A stretch of DNA of 64,000 nucleotides from Bacillota bacterium (GCA_019422105.1 JAHZDZ010000004.1:40971-104970), one strand, 5' to 3'. Shown: positions 8,605-17,922, counted from the stretch's first letter. The notes: generated by a model from the letters alone, not told the origin. A program made the numbers and translations.

Positions 8605-9783
8605 GTGTTAACCAGTTTAGCGTTTATTTTTTTATTGGGCATGTCATTCGGTTGGATTTTTAAAAAACTGAGACTGCCGAGTCTGTTGGGCATGCTCATG
8701 ACAGGCATAATACTTGGCCCGTATGCCTTAGATTTGCTTGACGGTTCCATACTTGGCATATCGGCGGATTTGAGACAGCTGGCATTGATAATTATATTAA
8801 TGCGGGCAGGTTTGGCGCTGGATGTAAAGGATTTGATGCGGGTGGGGCGTCCGGCGGTACTGATGTGCTTTGTGCCGGCCTGCTTTGAAATGATTGGCAT
8901 GGCACTCATAGCACCGGCATTATTAGGTATTTCTGTTCTCGACGCAGCTATTATGGGTGCAGTTGTCGGTGCTGTATCGCCGGCAGTCATAGTTCCCAAA
9001 ATGCTTCATTTAATGGAAACGAAATACGGAACAAATCACAGCATTCCGCAGCTGATTATGGCCGGAGCTTCTGTCGACGATGTTTTTGTCATTGTCATGT
9101 TTACAGCCTTTACAGGTCTGGCACAGGGAAAAGAGATATCACCGGCGAGCTTTGTGCAAATACCGGTATCCATTTTGCTTGGATTGGCGGGGGGACTGGC
9201 AGCTGGCTTTTTACTGGCCATGTATTTTAAAAAAGCTCATATGCGGGATTCCATAAAGGTTATTATTTTGCTCAGTGTCTCTTTTCTTTTTGTGGCTTTG
9301 GAAAACGCATTGAAAGCAACGCTGCCTTTTTCGGGATTGTTAGCTGTTATGAGCATGGGTGCAGCACTTCAAAAGAAGAAAACAGAGGTGGCCGAACGCC
9401 TTTCCGCAAAATTTTCAAAGCTGTGGGTAGCGGCGGAGGTACTGTTATTTGTTTTGGTGGGGGCAACAGTGGACATCAAATATGCCGTATCAGCAGGTAT
9501 TGCAGCAGTAATTGTTATTATTGGTGCGTTGGTTTTCAGAATGTGCGGCGTATTTTGCTGCCTTTTAAAAACAGAACTTCCCATGAAGGAGCGAGTTTTT
9601 TGTATGATAGCTTATATGCCGAAGGCGACTGTTCAGGCTGCAATCGGATCAATACCGCTTTCCATGGGACTTCCCTGCGGTAAAATTGTGCTGACTGTAG
9701 CAGTTTTGGCTATTTTAATCACTGCTCCTCTGGGCGCTTTTGGAATCGATATGACCTACAAAAAGTTTTTGACAAAGGAATAG
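8605..9783 (+). CDS. Cation:proton antiporter (CPA family), fluoride-linked
   Basis: About 392 residues with 10-12 hydrophobic helices and the Na+/H+ exchanger fold. RLPSLLGMLMTGIILGPY is near the start, and DLRQLALIIILMRAGLALD and GAVSPAVIVPKM follow. GASVDDVFVIVMF holds the paired acidic residues (DD) expected in the ion-binding helix. The GTG at 8605 is preferred because GGAGG lies 7 nt upstream and homologues begin with this helix; an upstream ATG at 8557 with GAGGG is possible. The gene lies ~300 nt behind a fluoride riboswitch and 19 bp before uspA. It probably exports fluoride or relieves the proton load that fluoride entry causes. Confidence 0.88.
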   Translation: MLTSLAFIFLLGMSFGWIFKKLRLPSLLGMLMTGIILGPYALDLLDGSILGISADLRQLALIIILMRAGLALDVKDLMRVGRPAVLMCFVPACFEMIGMALIAPALLGISVLDAAIMGAVVGAVSPAVIVPKMLHLMETKYGTNHSIPQLIMAGASVDDVFVIVMFTAFTGLAQGKEISPASFVQIPVSILLGLAGGLAAGFLLAMYFKKAHMRDSIKVIILLSVSFLFVALENALKATLPFSGLLAVMSMGAALQKKKTEVAERLSAKFSKLWVAAEVLLFVLVGATVDIKYAVSAGIAAVIVIIGALVFRMCGVFCCLLKTELPMKERVFCMIAYMPKATVQAAIGSIPLSMGLPCGKIVLTVAVLAILITAPLGAFGIDMTYKKFLTKE

Positions 9784-9802
9784 GGGAGGGAGAGGGAATC
9801 AT

Positions 9803-10204
9803 ATGAAAAAAATAATGCTGCCCATTGACGGTTCTGAGCGGAGCAAAAAAACAATTGAGGTGGTAAAGGCTCTGTATCCTGCGGATTCAGCGGAGATATC
9901 TGTGGTTACGGTACGGGAGGATTTGGATACCTACCGTTCGGCGTATGAGTTGGAGGCGGCCAGAGCGGAAACAGAGAGGGCTATGGATTCTATGCTATAC
10001 GGTTTGGATGGCTATAAGGTTGAAAGAAAGGTACTGTTTGGACGTGCAGGCGAGGAAATTTTGAATTATGCACAGGAGATGGACACGGACATTATCATTA
10101 TGACAAAATCTACACGATCCGGCTGGTCAAGAATGATTGGTTCCGTGACGGCGCATGTTGTAAAGTATGCGAAATGTCTTGTTGTGATAGCACCGGAGAA
10201 TTAG
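9803..10204 (+). CDS. Universal stress protein, UspA family
   Basis: A 133-residue single UspA domain. The N-terminal strand reads KKIMLPIDGSERS with the conserved Asp and Ser, and the centre has YKVERKVLFGRAGEEIL. The C-terminal nucleotide-binding stretch STRSGWSRMIGSVTAHVV follows the G-2x-G-9x-G-S/T pattern of ATP-binding Usp proteins only loosely. It starts 19 bp after the antiporter stop with a GGGAGGG site, so it belongs to the fluoride-induced operon. UspA genes are recurrent members of fluoride-riboswitch regulons. The exact biochemical role is not known. Confidence 0.88.
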   Translation: MKKIMLPIDGSERSKKTIEVVKALYPADSAEISVVTVREDLDTYRSAYELEAARAETERAMDSMLYGLDGYKVERKVLFGRAGEEILNYAQEMDTDIIIMTKSTRSGWSRMIGSVTAHVVKYAKCLVVIAPEN

Positions 10205-10650
10205 AGGCGGGAGACAATAAAGTCTATGACTTTTGCATCATGGCCGTATGATAGTGTATTGGCATACAGGAACAGATGTGAAGAAAGACAAGGGATGTTT
10301 TGCACAAAGCAGAAGAAAAAGCAGATTTATTGCAGCCTGGAATGGCTGCATTTATTACGAAAGGTTTCAGTAAAGGATGGTAAAAACGTGAGAGGGTTGC
10401 AATGATGAAACAATCCTTTTTATGTTGTTAAATAGCCAGCTTGAATTTAGGTATTGAAATTATCCATATTTAGAAACAGAAATTTACACCTCATTTTTCG
10501 GCCAAATAAAATTTTAAGCTGTTGAATTAATTTGATTAATTTTCTATAATGGAACTATAATGTTTATGATTTGATATTTATGGTGAGCCAAAGCACTTAA
10601 GGGAATACTGGAATTTTGGTTCTGCTGTTTCTAATTGAGGAGGGTTCCTG
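10205..10650. other. Intergenic stretch with weak terminator and one promoter
   Basis: No gene is seen. TGCAGCC (10331-10337) and GGCTGCA (10344-10350) form a hairpin followed by TTTATTA, a possible terminator for the fluoride operon. A good sigma-A-like promoter for the next gene lies at 10522-10550. Confidence 0.55.
10522..10550 (+). promoter_or_regulatory. Sigma-A-type promoter for the GGDEF gene
   Basis: TTGAAT (10522-10527) and TATAAT (10545-10550) are spaced by 17 bp, about 100 nt upstream of the start codon. Confidence 0.7.
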
Positions 10651-12525
10651 TTGGAAGAGGAGGAGAAAATAAAACCGTCAAGTATGGGAGTCCGCATTGG
10701 AGTTGTATTTTTTATTGCTCTCGGCATTTTAATATTTGCGGCCTATGTGGTGGTGTCTAAAAATGTTCAGACAATGCTGACCGATTATACGCTCAAGCTT
10801 GTGGAGTCCATGGTGACACAGGGTGTGACAACAGTAGAGTACGAGCTGCGTGTAAGCAGGGAGGAAGCAGAAAAGCTGGCTGATTCCTTTTCAGCCGCTG
10901 ACAGGGGGGAGACGAAAGTTATATTTCCGGCAGCGCCGGCCGAATCGAATATACGGAGAATGGTATATGTGACGGAGGAGGGCACAGTCGCATCTGATGG
11001 CCGCCAAAGAGATCTGCGCAGCAGGGAGGACATTATTAAGGCTTTCTCAGGGGAAACAACGCTCTATGGACCATATTTTAACGAAGAGAAGGAATTTGTT
11101 GTCTGCTACAGCACGCCTGTGATTAGAGACGAGGAGATTATAGGCGTCTTGAGTATTGAGAAGGATGGATATTATTTTTCCGAGTTGATTAAAAATATAC
11201 GTTTTATTGATTCAGGTGAGTCATACATTATAAATGCAGCGGGAACTGATATTGCCGTAAGCGACCCAAATCACATGGATTGGGTGAACAATGGGTATAA
11301 TGCGAAAAAGATATTGGAGGAACAGGAGGATTCTGTCACCCGTGCCATTATGGAGTTGGAGCAGAAGGGTCTTAACGGCGAATCAGGTATGGGTACCTAT
11401 TATTGGAATGATGGCCTTGTATATGTGGTTTATGCTCCGATTCCTTCTGTGAATTGGGTGCTGCTTGGAGGCATGCGGGAGGAAGAACTGGCCAATATGA
11501 CACAATCTGCTCTGTACGCCTCTGTTGCAGAAAGTCCTGTGTTTAGTGCCTGTATTGCTATATTCCTTCTGCTAACCGCTGTCATTACTTATTGGATTGT
11601 ATCCAGCTTCAAAAAATCTGCTGCAATAAACCAAAAATTGAATATCATTGCCAATTATGATCCGCTTACGGGCACTTTAAACAGAAACAGCTTTCATAGA
11701 GCACTGGATTGTCTCACTGACTGTGAATACAATTGTCTTGCCTGTATCTACATAGATGCCAACGGACTGCACGAAATTAATAACCATCTGGGACATCAGG
11801 CAGGAGATAAAATGCTGAAAACGGTAGTGGAGGTTTTTCGGCGTACATTTGCGCCTGAGGATGTTTATCGCATTGGCGGCGATGAGTTTGTGGTTTTCTG
11901 CAAAAATCAGGATGAACAGGTGATATACGGAAAAACTGAGCTTGCCCGCAAAGATTTGAGCAGACAGGGCTATGAAGTTTCCATTGGTATTGAGTGGCGG
12001 AACAGCGATATTAATACAAAAACAATGGTGAATATGGCGGAAGAATCCATGAAGCTTGATAAACAGCGGTATTATCAGGAAAACGGCAGGGAGCGCCAGA
12101 TACGTGATCTGGATGCAAAAGTGGAAAAGATGGTGCTTGAAAAACAGGACGCGGATACATTTCTGTCTATATTGGCGCCTGAGTTTATGGGAGTTTATTT
12201 TGTTAACCTGGGGAATGACTCAACCAGGCATCTGTTTATACCGACTTATTTTGAACAAATGCTCAACGAGGCGGGAGACGTATTTAGTAAGGCGCTGTCA
12301 CTTTATGCGGAAAGGTCAGTCATTGCGGAATACCGGCAGCAATTTTTGGACTTTTGTAATTATGATTTTGTGGAGATGCATTTGAAAAGTGATGATATGC
12401 CGGAATTGGTTTATCAAAAGAAGGATGGTTCCTGGCTGAAGCTGAGAATTTTGAAGTTTAAAACCTATACGGAACAAAGCAGGGAGACGCTCTGGATATT
12501 TTTAAATATAGCAGAACAGGACTAA
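10651..12525 (+). CDS. Membrane-bound Cache-GGDEF diguanylate cyclase
   Basis: A 624-residue signalling protein. TM1 spans about residues 15-35, an extracellular double-Cache-like sensor 36-290 and TM2 297-319. A GGDEF domain (about 333-460) has an intact RIGGDEF motif at 407-413, so it should make cyclic di-GMP. No RxxD inhibitory I-site precedes it. A C-terminal ~150-residue region (VYFVNLGNDSTRHLFIP onward) looks like a PAS-type domain, an unusual position after the cyclase. The start is TTG with AGGAGGG 6 nt upstream; the next in-frame ATG (10684) has no site. It is a single-gene transcript with its own promoter and terminator. The ligand sensed outside the cell is unknown. Confidence 0.88.
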   Translation: MEEEEKIKPSSMGVRIGVVFFIALGILIFAAYVVVSKNVQTMLTDYTLKLVESMVTQGVTTVEYELRVSREEAEKLADSFSAADRGETKVIFPAAPAESNIRRMVYVTEEGTVASDGRQRDLRSREDIIKAFSGETTLYGPYFNEEKEFVVCYSTPVIRDEEIIGVLSIEKDGYYFSELIKNIRFIDSGESYIINAAGTDIAVSDPNHMDWVNNGYNAKKILEEQEDSVTRAIMELEQKGLNGESGMGTYYWNDGLVYVVYAPIPSVNWVLLGGMREEELANMTQSALYASVAESPVFSACIAIFLLLTAVITYWIVSSFKKSAAINQKLNIIANYDPLTGTLNRNSFHRALDCLTDCEYNCLACIYIDANGLHEINNHLGHQAGDKMLKTVVEVFRRTFAPEDVYRIGGDEFVVFCKNQDEQVIYGKTELARKDLSRQGYEVSIGIEWRNSDINTKTMVNMAEESMKLDKQRYYQENGRERQIRDLDAKVEKMVLEKQDADTFLSILAPEFMGVYFVNLGNDSTRHLFIPTYFEQMLNEAGDVFSKALSLYAERSVIAEYRQQFLDFCNYDFVEMHLKSDDMPELVYQKKDGSWLKLRILKFKTYTEQSRETLWIFLNIAEQD

Positions 12526-12626
12526 CAGAAACAAGATAGGTATCCCAGTGGAGTTCTCATCATTATACAATTTGTCTATTTCAGACACTTTTCTGAGATT
12601 TTATCATGAGCTTTAAGATAAGCTGG

Positions 12627-12668
12627 AGCCAGAGGCAGTATATAAAAGAGTTGCCTCTGGCTTTATCA
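12627..12668 (+). terminator. Terminator of the GGDEF gene
   Basis: AGCCAGAGGCA (12627-12637) pairs perfectly with TGCCTCTGGCT (12652-12662), followed by a short T-rich tail. Confidence 0.7.
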
Positions 12669-12726
12669 ATTATAATTTTGTTCTATAAACATTTCTTAAG
12701 TCCCAACCTGAAATTGAGAAATTTCT

Positions 12727-13338
12727 TTAATTAACAGAAGAAAATTCTTCCTGATTCACATCAACAGCAGAGCCGTCTCCATTGGTCGCAAAAGAGAATG
12801 CATACCCATATTTTTCATTCACAGCAAAGTTATTCAGTTGTTCCGCTGTAAAATAACCTGCCGTGTAGACAATATCCGTTTTCTCCATATCTCCCTGATA
12901 AGTCCACTGGGTTGCATAACAAACCTTATATCCTTCCTTAGTTAATCGCTTCAATTCATTTTTTACATCTTCACTGTCTGTTTCCAATGGTGTTTCATTT
13001 GAGTAGATAACTATTTCAACAAAGTAAACAGTATCCTTTCCTTCATTTTCCTTTAGGGCCGCTTTTACTTCATCAAACAAGAGAACATCCCCATTTTCAG
13101 GCGAAGCATATATGCCACTTATTTGTGACGATGGGAAACTGCCGACAATTCCGTTTTCTGTCCGATTATGAAAATCGGCAACGGAAGCACCCAATGCAAC
13201 GAGGCAAATGCAGGCGGCCACTGAGCCCCACTTTGCCCAAAATGTCTTTTTCTTTTTATCCTCTGATAAGCTTTCGGCGCGTTCCAATAATGCATTATCT
13301 ACATCTCCTATTGCTTTAAACAGCCTGTCATTTTTCAT
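12727..13338 (-). CDS. Putative membrane anti-sigma factor partner of the ECF sigma
   Basis: A 203-residue protein. The ~35-residue charged cytoplasmic head contains LSEDKKKKTFWAKW. One TM helix (about 36-52, GSVAACICLVALGASVA) leads into a ~150-residue extracytoplasmic part with no recognised domain. The gene overlaps the upstream sigma-factor gene by 4 bp on the same strand, the usual arrangement of ECF sigma and anti-sigma. The charged lysine-rich head resembles the N-terminal pattern of clostridial DUF4179-type anti-sigma proteins, but the outer domain lacks their typical features. The assignment rests mostly on topology and gene position. The signal it senses is unknown. Confidence 0.65.
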   Translation of the reverse strand: MKNDRLFKAIGDVDNALLERAESLSEDKKKKTFWAKWGSVAACICLVALGASVADFHNRTENGIVGSFPSSQISGIYASPENGDVLLFDEVKAALKENEGKDTVYFVEIVIYSNETPLETDSEDVKNELKRLTKEGYKVCYATQWTYQGDMEKTDIVYTAGYFTAEQLNNFAVNEKYGYAFSFATNGDGSAVDVNQEEFSSVN

Positions 13339-13901
13339 ACTATAATATCCTCCTTCTCAAGATAAGCTTTTAATTTTGTCCGGCTTCTGAACAAGCTGGC
13401 TTTTACATTATTTTCTGTCATAGATAATTTTAAGGCAATTTCTTTCAACGGATTGCTGTACCAATATCTCAACAGGAAAATATTGCATTCCCGATTTGGC
13501 AGCGAATAAAGAAAACGGTTTATCACTTCGATGAGTTCCTTGTCTAACGCCGCCTTCTCTGTTTTGTTAACAGCTGGCAGGCATTCTTCCAGTTCTTCCA
13601 AAACGAATGCGATTTCTCCGCCTCCACGTTTTGCGGCTCTGTCTGCTCTAAATTTGTCAAAGGATAAATTTCTTGTAATCCTCCCCAAAAATAAAGACAG
13701 CTTATCTGGCCGCTGAGGCGGAATCACGTTCCATGCATTGAGCCATGTTTCATTGACACATTCCTTTGAATCTTCATGACTGTTTAATATCCGATATGAT
13801 ATAGAATAACAATATCTGCCATATTGTATTTCGGATTCTGTAATAGCTGTTTCTTCCCGTTTCCAATATAAGTCTATAATTTCGTCATCAGTCAAATCCA
13901 T
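13335..13901 (-). CDS. ECF-type RNA polymerase sigma factor
   Basis: A 188-residue sigma-70 family protein with two domains. Region 2 (about 15-95) includes YCYSISYRILNSHEDSKEC, ETWLNAWN and LGRITRNLSFDKFR, the core and -10 binding helices. Region 4 (about 125-182) includes LLRYWYSNPLKEIALKLSMT and ENNVKASLFRSRTKLKAYL, the -35 recognition helix-turn-helix. The preceding AGGAGG site supports the start. It is translationally coupled to a single-pass membrane protein, its likely anti-sigma. The gene pair is typical of clostridial envelope-stress or antimicrobial-peptide sensing modules; the regulon is unknown. Confidence 0.88.
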   Translation of the reverse strand: MDLTDDEIIDLYWKREETAITESEIQYGRYCYSISYRILNSHEDSKECVNETWLNAWNVIPPQRPDKLSLFLGRITRNLSFDKFRADRAAKRGGGEIAFVLEELEECLPAVNKTEKAALDKELIEVINRFLYSLPNRECNIFLLRYWYSNPLKEIALKLSMTENNVKASLFRSRTKLKAYLEKEDIIV

Positions 13902-14415
13902 ACCTCCTTATTGCTACATATTATAAATCTAAAAGGCCTTCACTTATACAGACGGATAAAAATTGAAATGGTTATTCGTTTTTTTTATAAACAATTATCA
14001 AATCAGAAGAGCAGTGCTCAGGAAAAATATAATGAGCTTATCAAGGTTTATAAATGGTCGTAATGAAAAACAGCCGAAATGTGGCTGCAAAAACGGATGG
14101 ATAAAAATTGTTCCATCCGTTTTCGTAATATTGTAATTGCGATTGCCATAAAAATATGTGAGCATCAGTGAAGCATCTGCTATTTCTCAAAAAGAAGCGT
14201 TTGAGAAGGCTTCCGTCGTTTTTATTGCGACGGGAAATAAAAAAAGCCGGGTTATAGAGAGGCTGTCTGATGCTACGCAAATGTGAAATGCATGAGAATG
14301 TTTCCATAGCTGTTTACTGCGTCAGCATTAAAAAAGCAGACGGTTTAGCGGATTTATTATTTAGTCAATTTATCATCGTATGCATCCATATGTATGCAGT
14401 CAATTGTGCTCCAAA
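13902..14415. other. Intergenic stretch containing a copy of the hairpin repeat family R2
   Basis: No gene is seen. At about 14070-14130 the sequence carries the R2 features: an AGCC-N-GGCT hairpin, then ACGGATGGA pairing with TCCATCCGT, as at 63880-64000. A second small hairpin CGTCG/CGACG lies near 14216-14234. The rest is unremarkable. Confidence 0.6.
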
Positions 14416-14450
14416 AAAGAAAAGCCCCCTTATGGGCTTTTCTTTTTTTA
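14416..14450 (-). terminator. Terminator of trpS
   Basis: Read on the minus strand, GAAAAGCCC pairs with GGGCTTTTC over a 6-nt loop and is followed by TTTTTT, directly after the trpS stop codon. Confidence 0.85.
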
Positions 14451-15530
14451 CTGGAATTTTTTTGACTGTTCCGCAATTAACGCAGTATCCTCAAAATAAT
14501 TTATTTTCATAGCACGCTTCATATCAGCAAGGGTTCGGGCTGCAACGGCTTCCGCCTTTTTGCTGCCCTCCTCTAATATTTTAAATACGGCGGGAATATC
14601 CTTTTCAAATTCTTTTCTTCTTTTGCGGATAGGCTCTAATTCATCCTGCAAAACGGAATTGAGGAATTTTTTCACCTTTACATCGCCAAGGCCGCCCCGC
14701 ATATAGTGCGCTTTCAATTCATCCAAATTTTTATAATCCGGCAGATATTTTTCAAAATGTACGTCACTGCAAAATGCGTCCAGATAAATAAATACTGGAT
14801 TGCCCTCCACCTGACCGGGATCCTCCACGCGGACATGATTCGGGTCAGTAAACATGGACATAATCTTTTTGCGGACCTCCTCCTCCGTATCGGACAGATA
14901 GATGCAGTTGCCAAGAGACTTGCTCATTTTTGCTTTGCCGTCTGTACCGGGAAGACGAAGGCACGCTTTGTTATCGGGCAGCAGTATCTCAGGAACGGTT
15001 AAGGTTTCACCGTAGACGGTATTAAATTTATGAACAATTTCCCTTGTCTGCTCGATCATTGGTTCCTGATCCTCGCCGACAGGAACGGTTGTCGCCTGAA
15101 AGGCGGTAATATCGGCAGCCTGACTGATTGGATAGGTGAAGAAGCCAACAGGAATACTGGTCTCAAAATTTCTCATCTGAATTTCACTTTTTACCGTGGG
15201 GTTTCTCTGAAGTCTTGAGACGGTGACAAGATTCATATAATAAAATGACATCTCGCACAGCTGAGGCACCTGTGACTGTATAAAAAGCGTTGCCTTCTGA
15301 GGATCCAGACCACAGGATAAATAGTCCAGGGCTACCTCAATGATATTCTGCCTTACCTTTTCAGGGTTATCAGCATTATCGGTCAACGCTTGTGCGTCCG
15401 CAATCATAATAAAAATCTCTTCGTATTCCCCTGAATTTTGCAAAGCCACTCTTTGCTTCAGTGAACCTACATAATGGCCTACATGGAGGCGTCCTGTCGG
15501 CCTGTCGCCTGTTAAAATAACTTTTCCCAT
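14448..15530 (-). CDS. trpS: Tryptophanyl-tRNA synthetase
   Basis: A 360-residue class I aminoacyl-tRNA synthetase that charges tRNA-Trp. The HIGH-equivalent motif is GRLHVGHYVG (13-22), and the KMSKS loop is AKMSKSLGN (about residue 200). Between them lie IMIADAQALTD and PVGEDQEPMIEQTREI, characteristic of TrpS. The length is slightly above the usual ~330 residues. The gene is followed at once by its own terminator. The ~320 nt upstream hold a dispersed repeat; I could not find the T-box AGGGTGG element, so tryptophan-tRNA control is not supported. Confidence 0.95.
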   Translation of the reverse strand: MGKVILTGDRPTGRLHVGHYVGSLKQRVALQNSGEYEEIFIMIADAQALTDNADNPEKVRQNIIEVALDYLSCGLDPQKATLFIQSQVPQLCEMSFYYMNLVTVSRLQRNPTVKSEIQMRNFETSIPVGFFTYPISQAADITAFQATTVPVGEDQEPMIEQTREIVHKFNTVYGETLTVPEILLPDNKACLRLPGTDGKAKMSKSLGNCIYLSDTEEEVRKKIMSMFTDPNHVRVEDPGQVEGNPVFIYLDAFCSDVHFEKYLPDYKNLDELKAHYMRGGLGDVKVKKFLNSVLQDELEPIRKRRKEFEKDIPAVFKILEEGSKKAEAVAARTLADMKRAMKINYFEDTALIAEQSKKFQ

Positions 15531-15714
15531 TTTTATCTCCTTTAAATAAATAGTCTCAATATTTCTTTTGCGTGTTTTCCAGCTCAGTACCTCGCGAAAC
15601 CAGAGTTTTCCCCGGTCGGTTCGCTCCTCAGGGCTTACTAAGATAGCACCTCTGACTGCAAGCGGCCATTACGCTCCGTTTCTCCGTTGTTACGGATACG
15701 ACACATAAAGGCGG

Positions 15715-15830
15715 AGAAAAAGGCACTTAGGAAGCATCCATACAATACTGTAAGGTGTGCTTTATAAGCCGCCGTCTGCACGGCAAATTTACCGAGAAAC
15801 CGCAGATTTCAAGGTATCCCGCAAAAATTA
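15715..15830 (-). repeat. Third copy of dispersed repeat R1
   Basis: Read on the minus strand, this segment repeats GGTTTCTCGGTAAATTTGC and ends with TTTTTCTCCGCCTTTATG, as in the copies at 6888-7160. The middle part is diverged. It sits between trpS and the divergent LUD gene, in a 540-bp gene-free region. Confidence 0.65.
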
Positions 15831-15940
15831 TTATTATTATATCACGGTTTCAAGGAATTGACTATAGAATTTGATAGGATACATATCACGAGACGGCTAT
15901 CGAAATTGTTTTTAATTATATGCCGAAAGTATAGCGAATA

Positions 15941-15969
15941 TTGACATGAAAGGCGATTATTTGTATAAT
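15941..15969 (+). promoter_or_regulatory. Consensus sigma-A promoter of the LUD-domain gene
   Basis: TTGACA (15941-15946) and TATAAT (15964-15969) are both perfect consensus with a 17-bp spacer, ~105 nt upstream of the start codon. Confidence 0.85.
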
Positions 15970-16073
15970 TTTTCTATCAAATTGTATATTTATTGCTGTT
16001 GCAATAAAAAATTTACGGAAACGGATTGGACTGAAAATTGTTCAAACTGTGAAAATGCGGGGGGAGAAAAGGT

Positions 16074-16814
16074 ATGATTGATTTGCGAAAGGTAAATTTT
16101 CCAAAGCTGAAAGAGGAGGACAATGACAGGGACGCAATACGCAGAGCATATTTGAGGCAGAACGGAAAGATAACCGTCAATAATCTGAAAAAGAATGGTT
16201 TTGAGGCCTGTTACTGCGATACGCTGGAGGAGGCCAGAGATAAGGTGTTCGGCCTTATTAAGGATGGCAGCGTTATTGGCTGTGGAGATTCTCACACAAT
16301 GTTTGCCATGCATATGGATAAAGATTTAGAAAATAAGGGGTGTGTGGTGATTCCCCATACCTGTGCTGTAAACGGCAATGCTTATGACAAAAAAATGCCA
16401 GGCTACAAAATACTGGGCAATCGGCAGGAAACCAGGGAAATTTTGATGAATTACCTGGTGGCGGACGTATTTATGCTGGGGGCCAACGCGATTACACTGG
16501 ATGGACAGATCATCAATATAGACGGTACGGGAAACAGGGTTGCGGGGAGTATTTACGGCTCTGACCGCATCATTGTCATTGCAGGCGCCAATAAAATTGT
16601 AAAGGATTTGAATGCCGGGCTGGATAGAATTCGATTTACTGCGGCGCAGATGAATAATATTAAATATCACAATGAGCTTGCGTGTAATCTGGCCGGAAAA
16701 TGTGTGGATTGCAGGATGCCCGGCAGAAACTGCAACATAACAAGTATTATTCACAGGAAGCCGGAGGAGGCAGATTTCCATGTGGTTATCATTGGCGAGG
16801 ACATGGGCTTTTGA
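16074..16814 (+). CDS. LUD-domain (LutC/YkgG-like) protein
   Basis: A 246-residue protein with a LUD (lactate utilisation) fold. Visible segments are KNGFEACYCDTLEEA (41-55), IGCGDSHTMFA (68-78), ADVFMLGANAITLDGQIIN and GSDRIIVIAGANKIVKDL. The C-terminal part holds a Cys cluster in GKCVDCRMPGRNC, which might bind metal. A GGGGGGAG site supports the start. It is monocistronic, with a consensus promoter and a strong terminator. LutA/LutB partners are absent, so the lactate role is uncertain; stand-alone LUD proteins of this kind are common in Clostridia without an assigned reaction. Confidence 0.82.
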   Translation: MIDLRKVNFPKLKEEDNDRDAIRRAYLRQNGKITVNNLKKNGFEACYCDTLEEARDKVFGLIKDGSVIGCGDSHTMFAMHMDKDLENKGCVVIPHTCAVNGNAYDKKMPGYKILGNRQETREILMNYLVADVFMLGANAITLDGQIINIDGTGNRVAGSIYGSDRIIVIAGANKIVKDLNAGLDRIRFTAAQMNNIKYHNELACNLAGKCVDCRMPGRNCNITSIIHRKPEEADFHVVIIGEDMGF

Positions 16815-16902
16815 GCATGTTTGTAATGCAAATGAGAAGAGGGGTTGTGTTTTCAATTCCCGCAGATAATTTTTTGTAATTGAAATCTGCCGAGTTTCAG
16901 AA

Positions 16903-16956
16903 AGGGCTGTATTGTCAAAGCATTTTATTGTTTTGACAGTACAGCCCTGTTTTTTC
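16903..16956 (+). terminator. Terminator of the LUD-domain gene
   Basis: AGGGCTGTA-T-TGTCAAA pairs with the TTTGACA-G-TACAGCCCT arm over an ~11-nt loop, with TTTTTT after 16949. Confidence 0.8.
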
Positions 16957-17055
16957 GGAAGAGCAGGGGCCATGAGGGGCATTTCCCGTATTGCAGAAAA
17001 GATGATGTCAGAATTTCGCGGCGTCTGTGCAGTGAAATATTTTCAGGACAGCGCG

Positions 17056-17922
17056 TCAGATACGGCAGGAAGCAATGATTTTGTAGTCTTCGGGAATCCG
17101 GTACCTGTTTTCCACAGGCTCTAAATTCCACTGTAGGGAAAAAAGAGTCTGGCTTATCACCGATTGAAAATAGAGCATAACAATACCGGCGTCTATTGCT
17201 TCCTCATATGGGTTGACAGTTTTTTCCTGTCTCACGGTTAATATAATTTTTTCCCTGTCAATGATAAACCGCCAGGGCTGGCGGTTCAGTGTGGAGGGGG
17301 AGAGAGCTGCGCTGAGCACAGCGTCATAGATTCCCCGAGCCTTTAAATCCCCGGTGGTTGTGGTATTGCCCCAGGTGTCAATATACACAATATCCTCAAT
17401 GGCGACATCGGAATCGGATATTTCTCTTTTCAAACGAATGTCGGCGTTGGAATAATTGCCGCCCGTCTTTACCTTTCCGCTGAAGCCGGGAAGCACCTTT
17501 TTATGATAGCCCAGGGCAAGCAGGCCGGACACTTCCTTTGATGTTCTCAGATTTAAACGTTCTTTAACAGTATCACTGCTTTTAAACGTAATCCAACAGG
17601 AGTCAATTCCCATGTCAAAGGCTGTTAAACAGATTGCTTCCCCCAAATAACCGCTGTTTTCCAGATAGAACTCTTTTTTTTCTGACAGCAAAACAATATA
17701 ATGAGGGGCATTTACCATAACGCCGTTATATCCTGCATAGCCTGAAAGCTCCTGATAAAGTGCGTTATTGTTTTTAAATACAATTTCTGTTTCTATGTTG
17801 TCCGAAAGGCCATGAAGTGCAGCAATTTTTGTTTTCAGCTCCTGTAATGAGGCATGGGAAATCTCTTTACCGTTAAAATTTCTGACGGAGTGTTTGTTTT
17901 TAATGATACTTTTATAATCCAT
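17056..17922 (-). CDS. Nitroreductase family protein (TM1586-like)
   Basis: A 288-residue FMN-dependent oxidoreductase of the tandem nitroreductase type. The start DYKSIIKNKHSVRNFNGKEI carries the Arg of the FMN phosphate site. The middle has NAPHYIVLLSEKKEF and GYLGEAICLTAFDMGIDSCW, a typical nitroreductase signature. A second half contains SPSTLNRQPWRFIID, the N/Q-P-W motif of nitroreductases, and GIVMLYFQ. It stands alone, convergent with the LUD gene and divergent from the MFS operon. The natural substrate is not evident. Confidence 0.87.
   Translation of the reverse strand: MDYKSIIKNKHSVRNFNGKEISHASLQELKTKIAALHGLSDNIETEIVFKNNNALYQELSGYAGYNGVMVNAPHYIVLLSEKKEFYLENSGYLGEAICLTAFDMGIDSCWITFKSSDTVKERLNLRTSKEVSGLLALGYHKKVLPGFSGKVKTGGNYSNADIRLKREISDSDVAIEDIVYIDTWGNTTTTGDLKARGIYDAVLSAALSPSTLNRQPWRFIIDREKIILTVRQEKTVNPYEEAIDAGIVMLYFQSVISQTLFSLQWNLEPVENRYRIPEDYKIIASCRI

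Noticed and set aside
15531..15850. T-box leader for trpS
   Set aside because: The AGGGTGG...CCGCG core and an antiterminator/terminator pair are not found. The region is instead largely explained by repeat R1.
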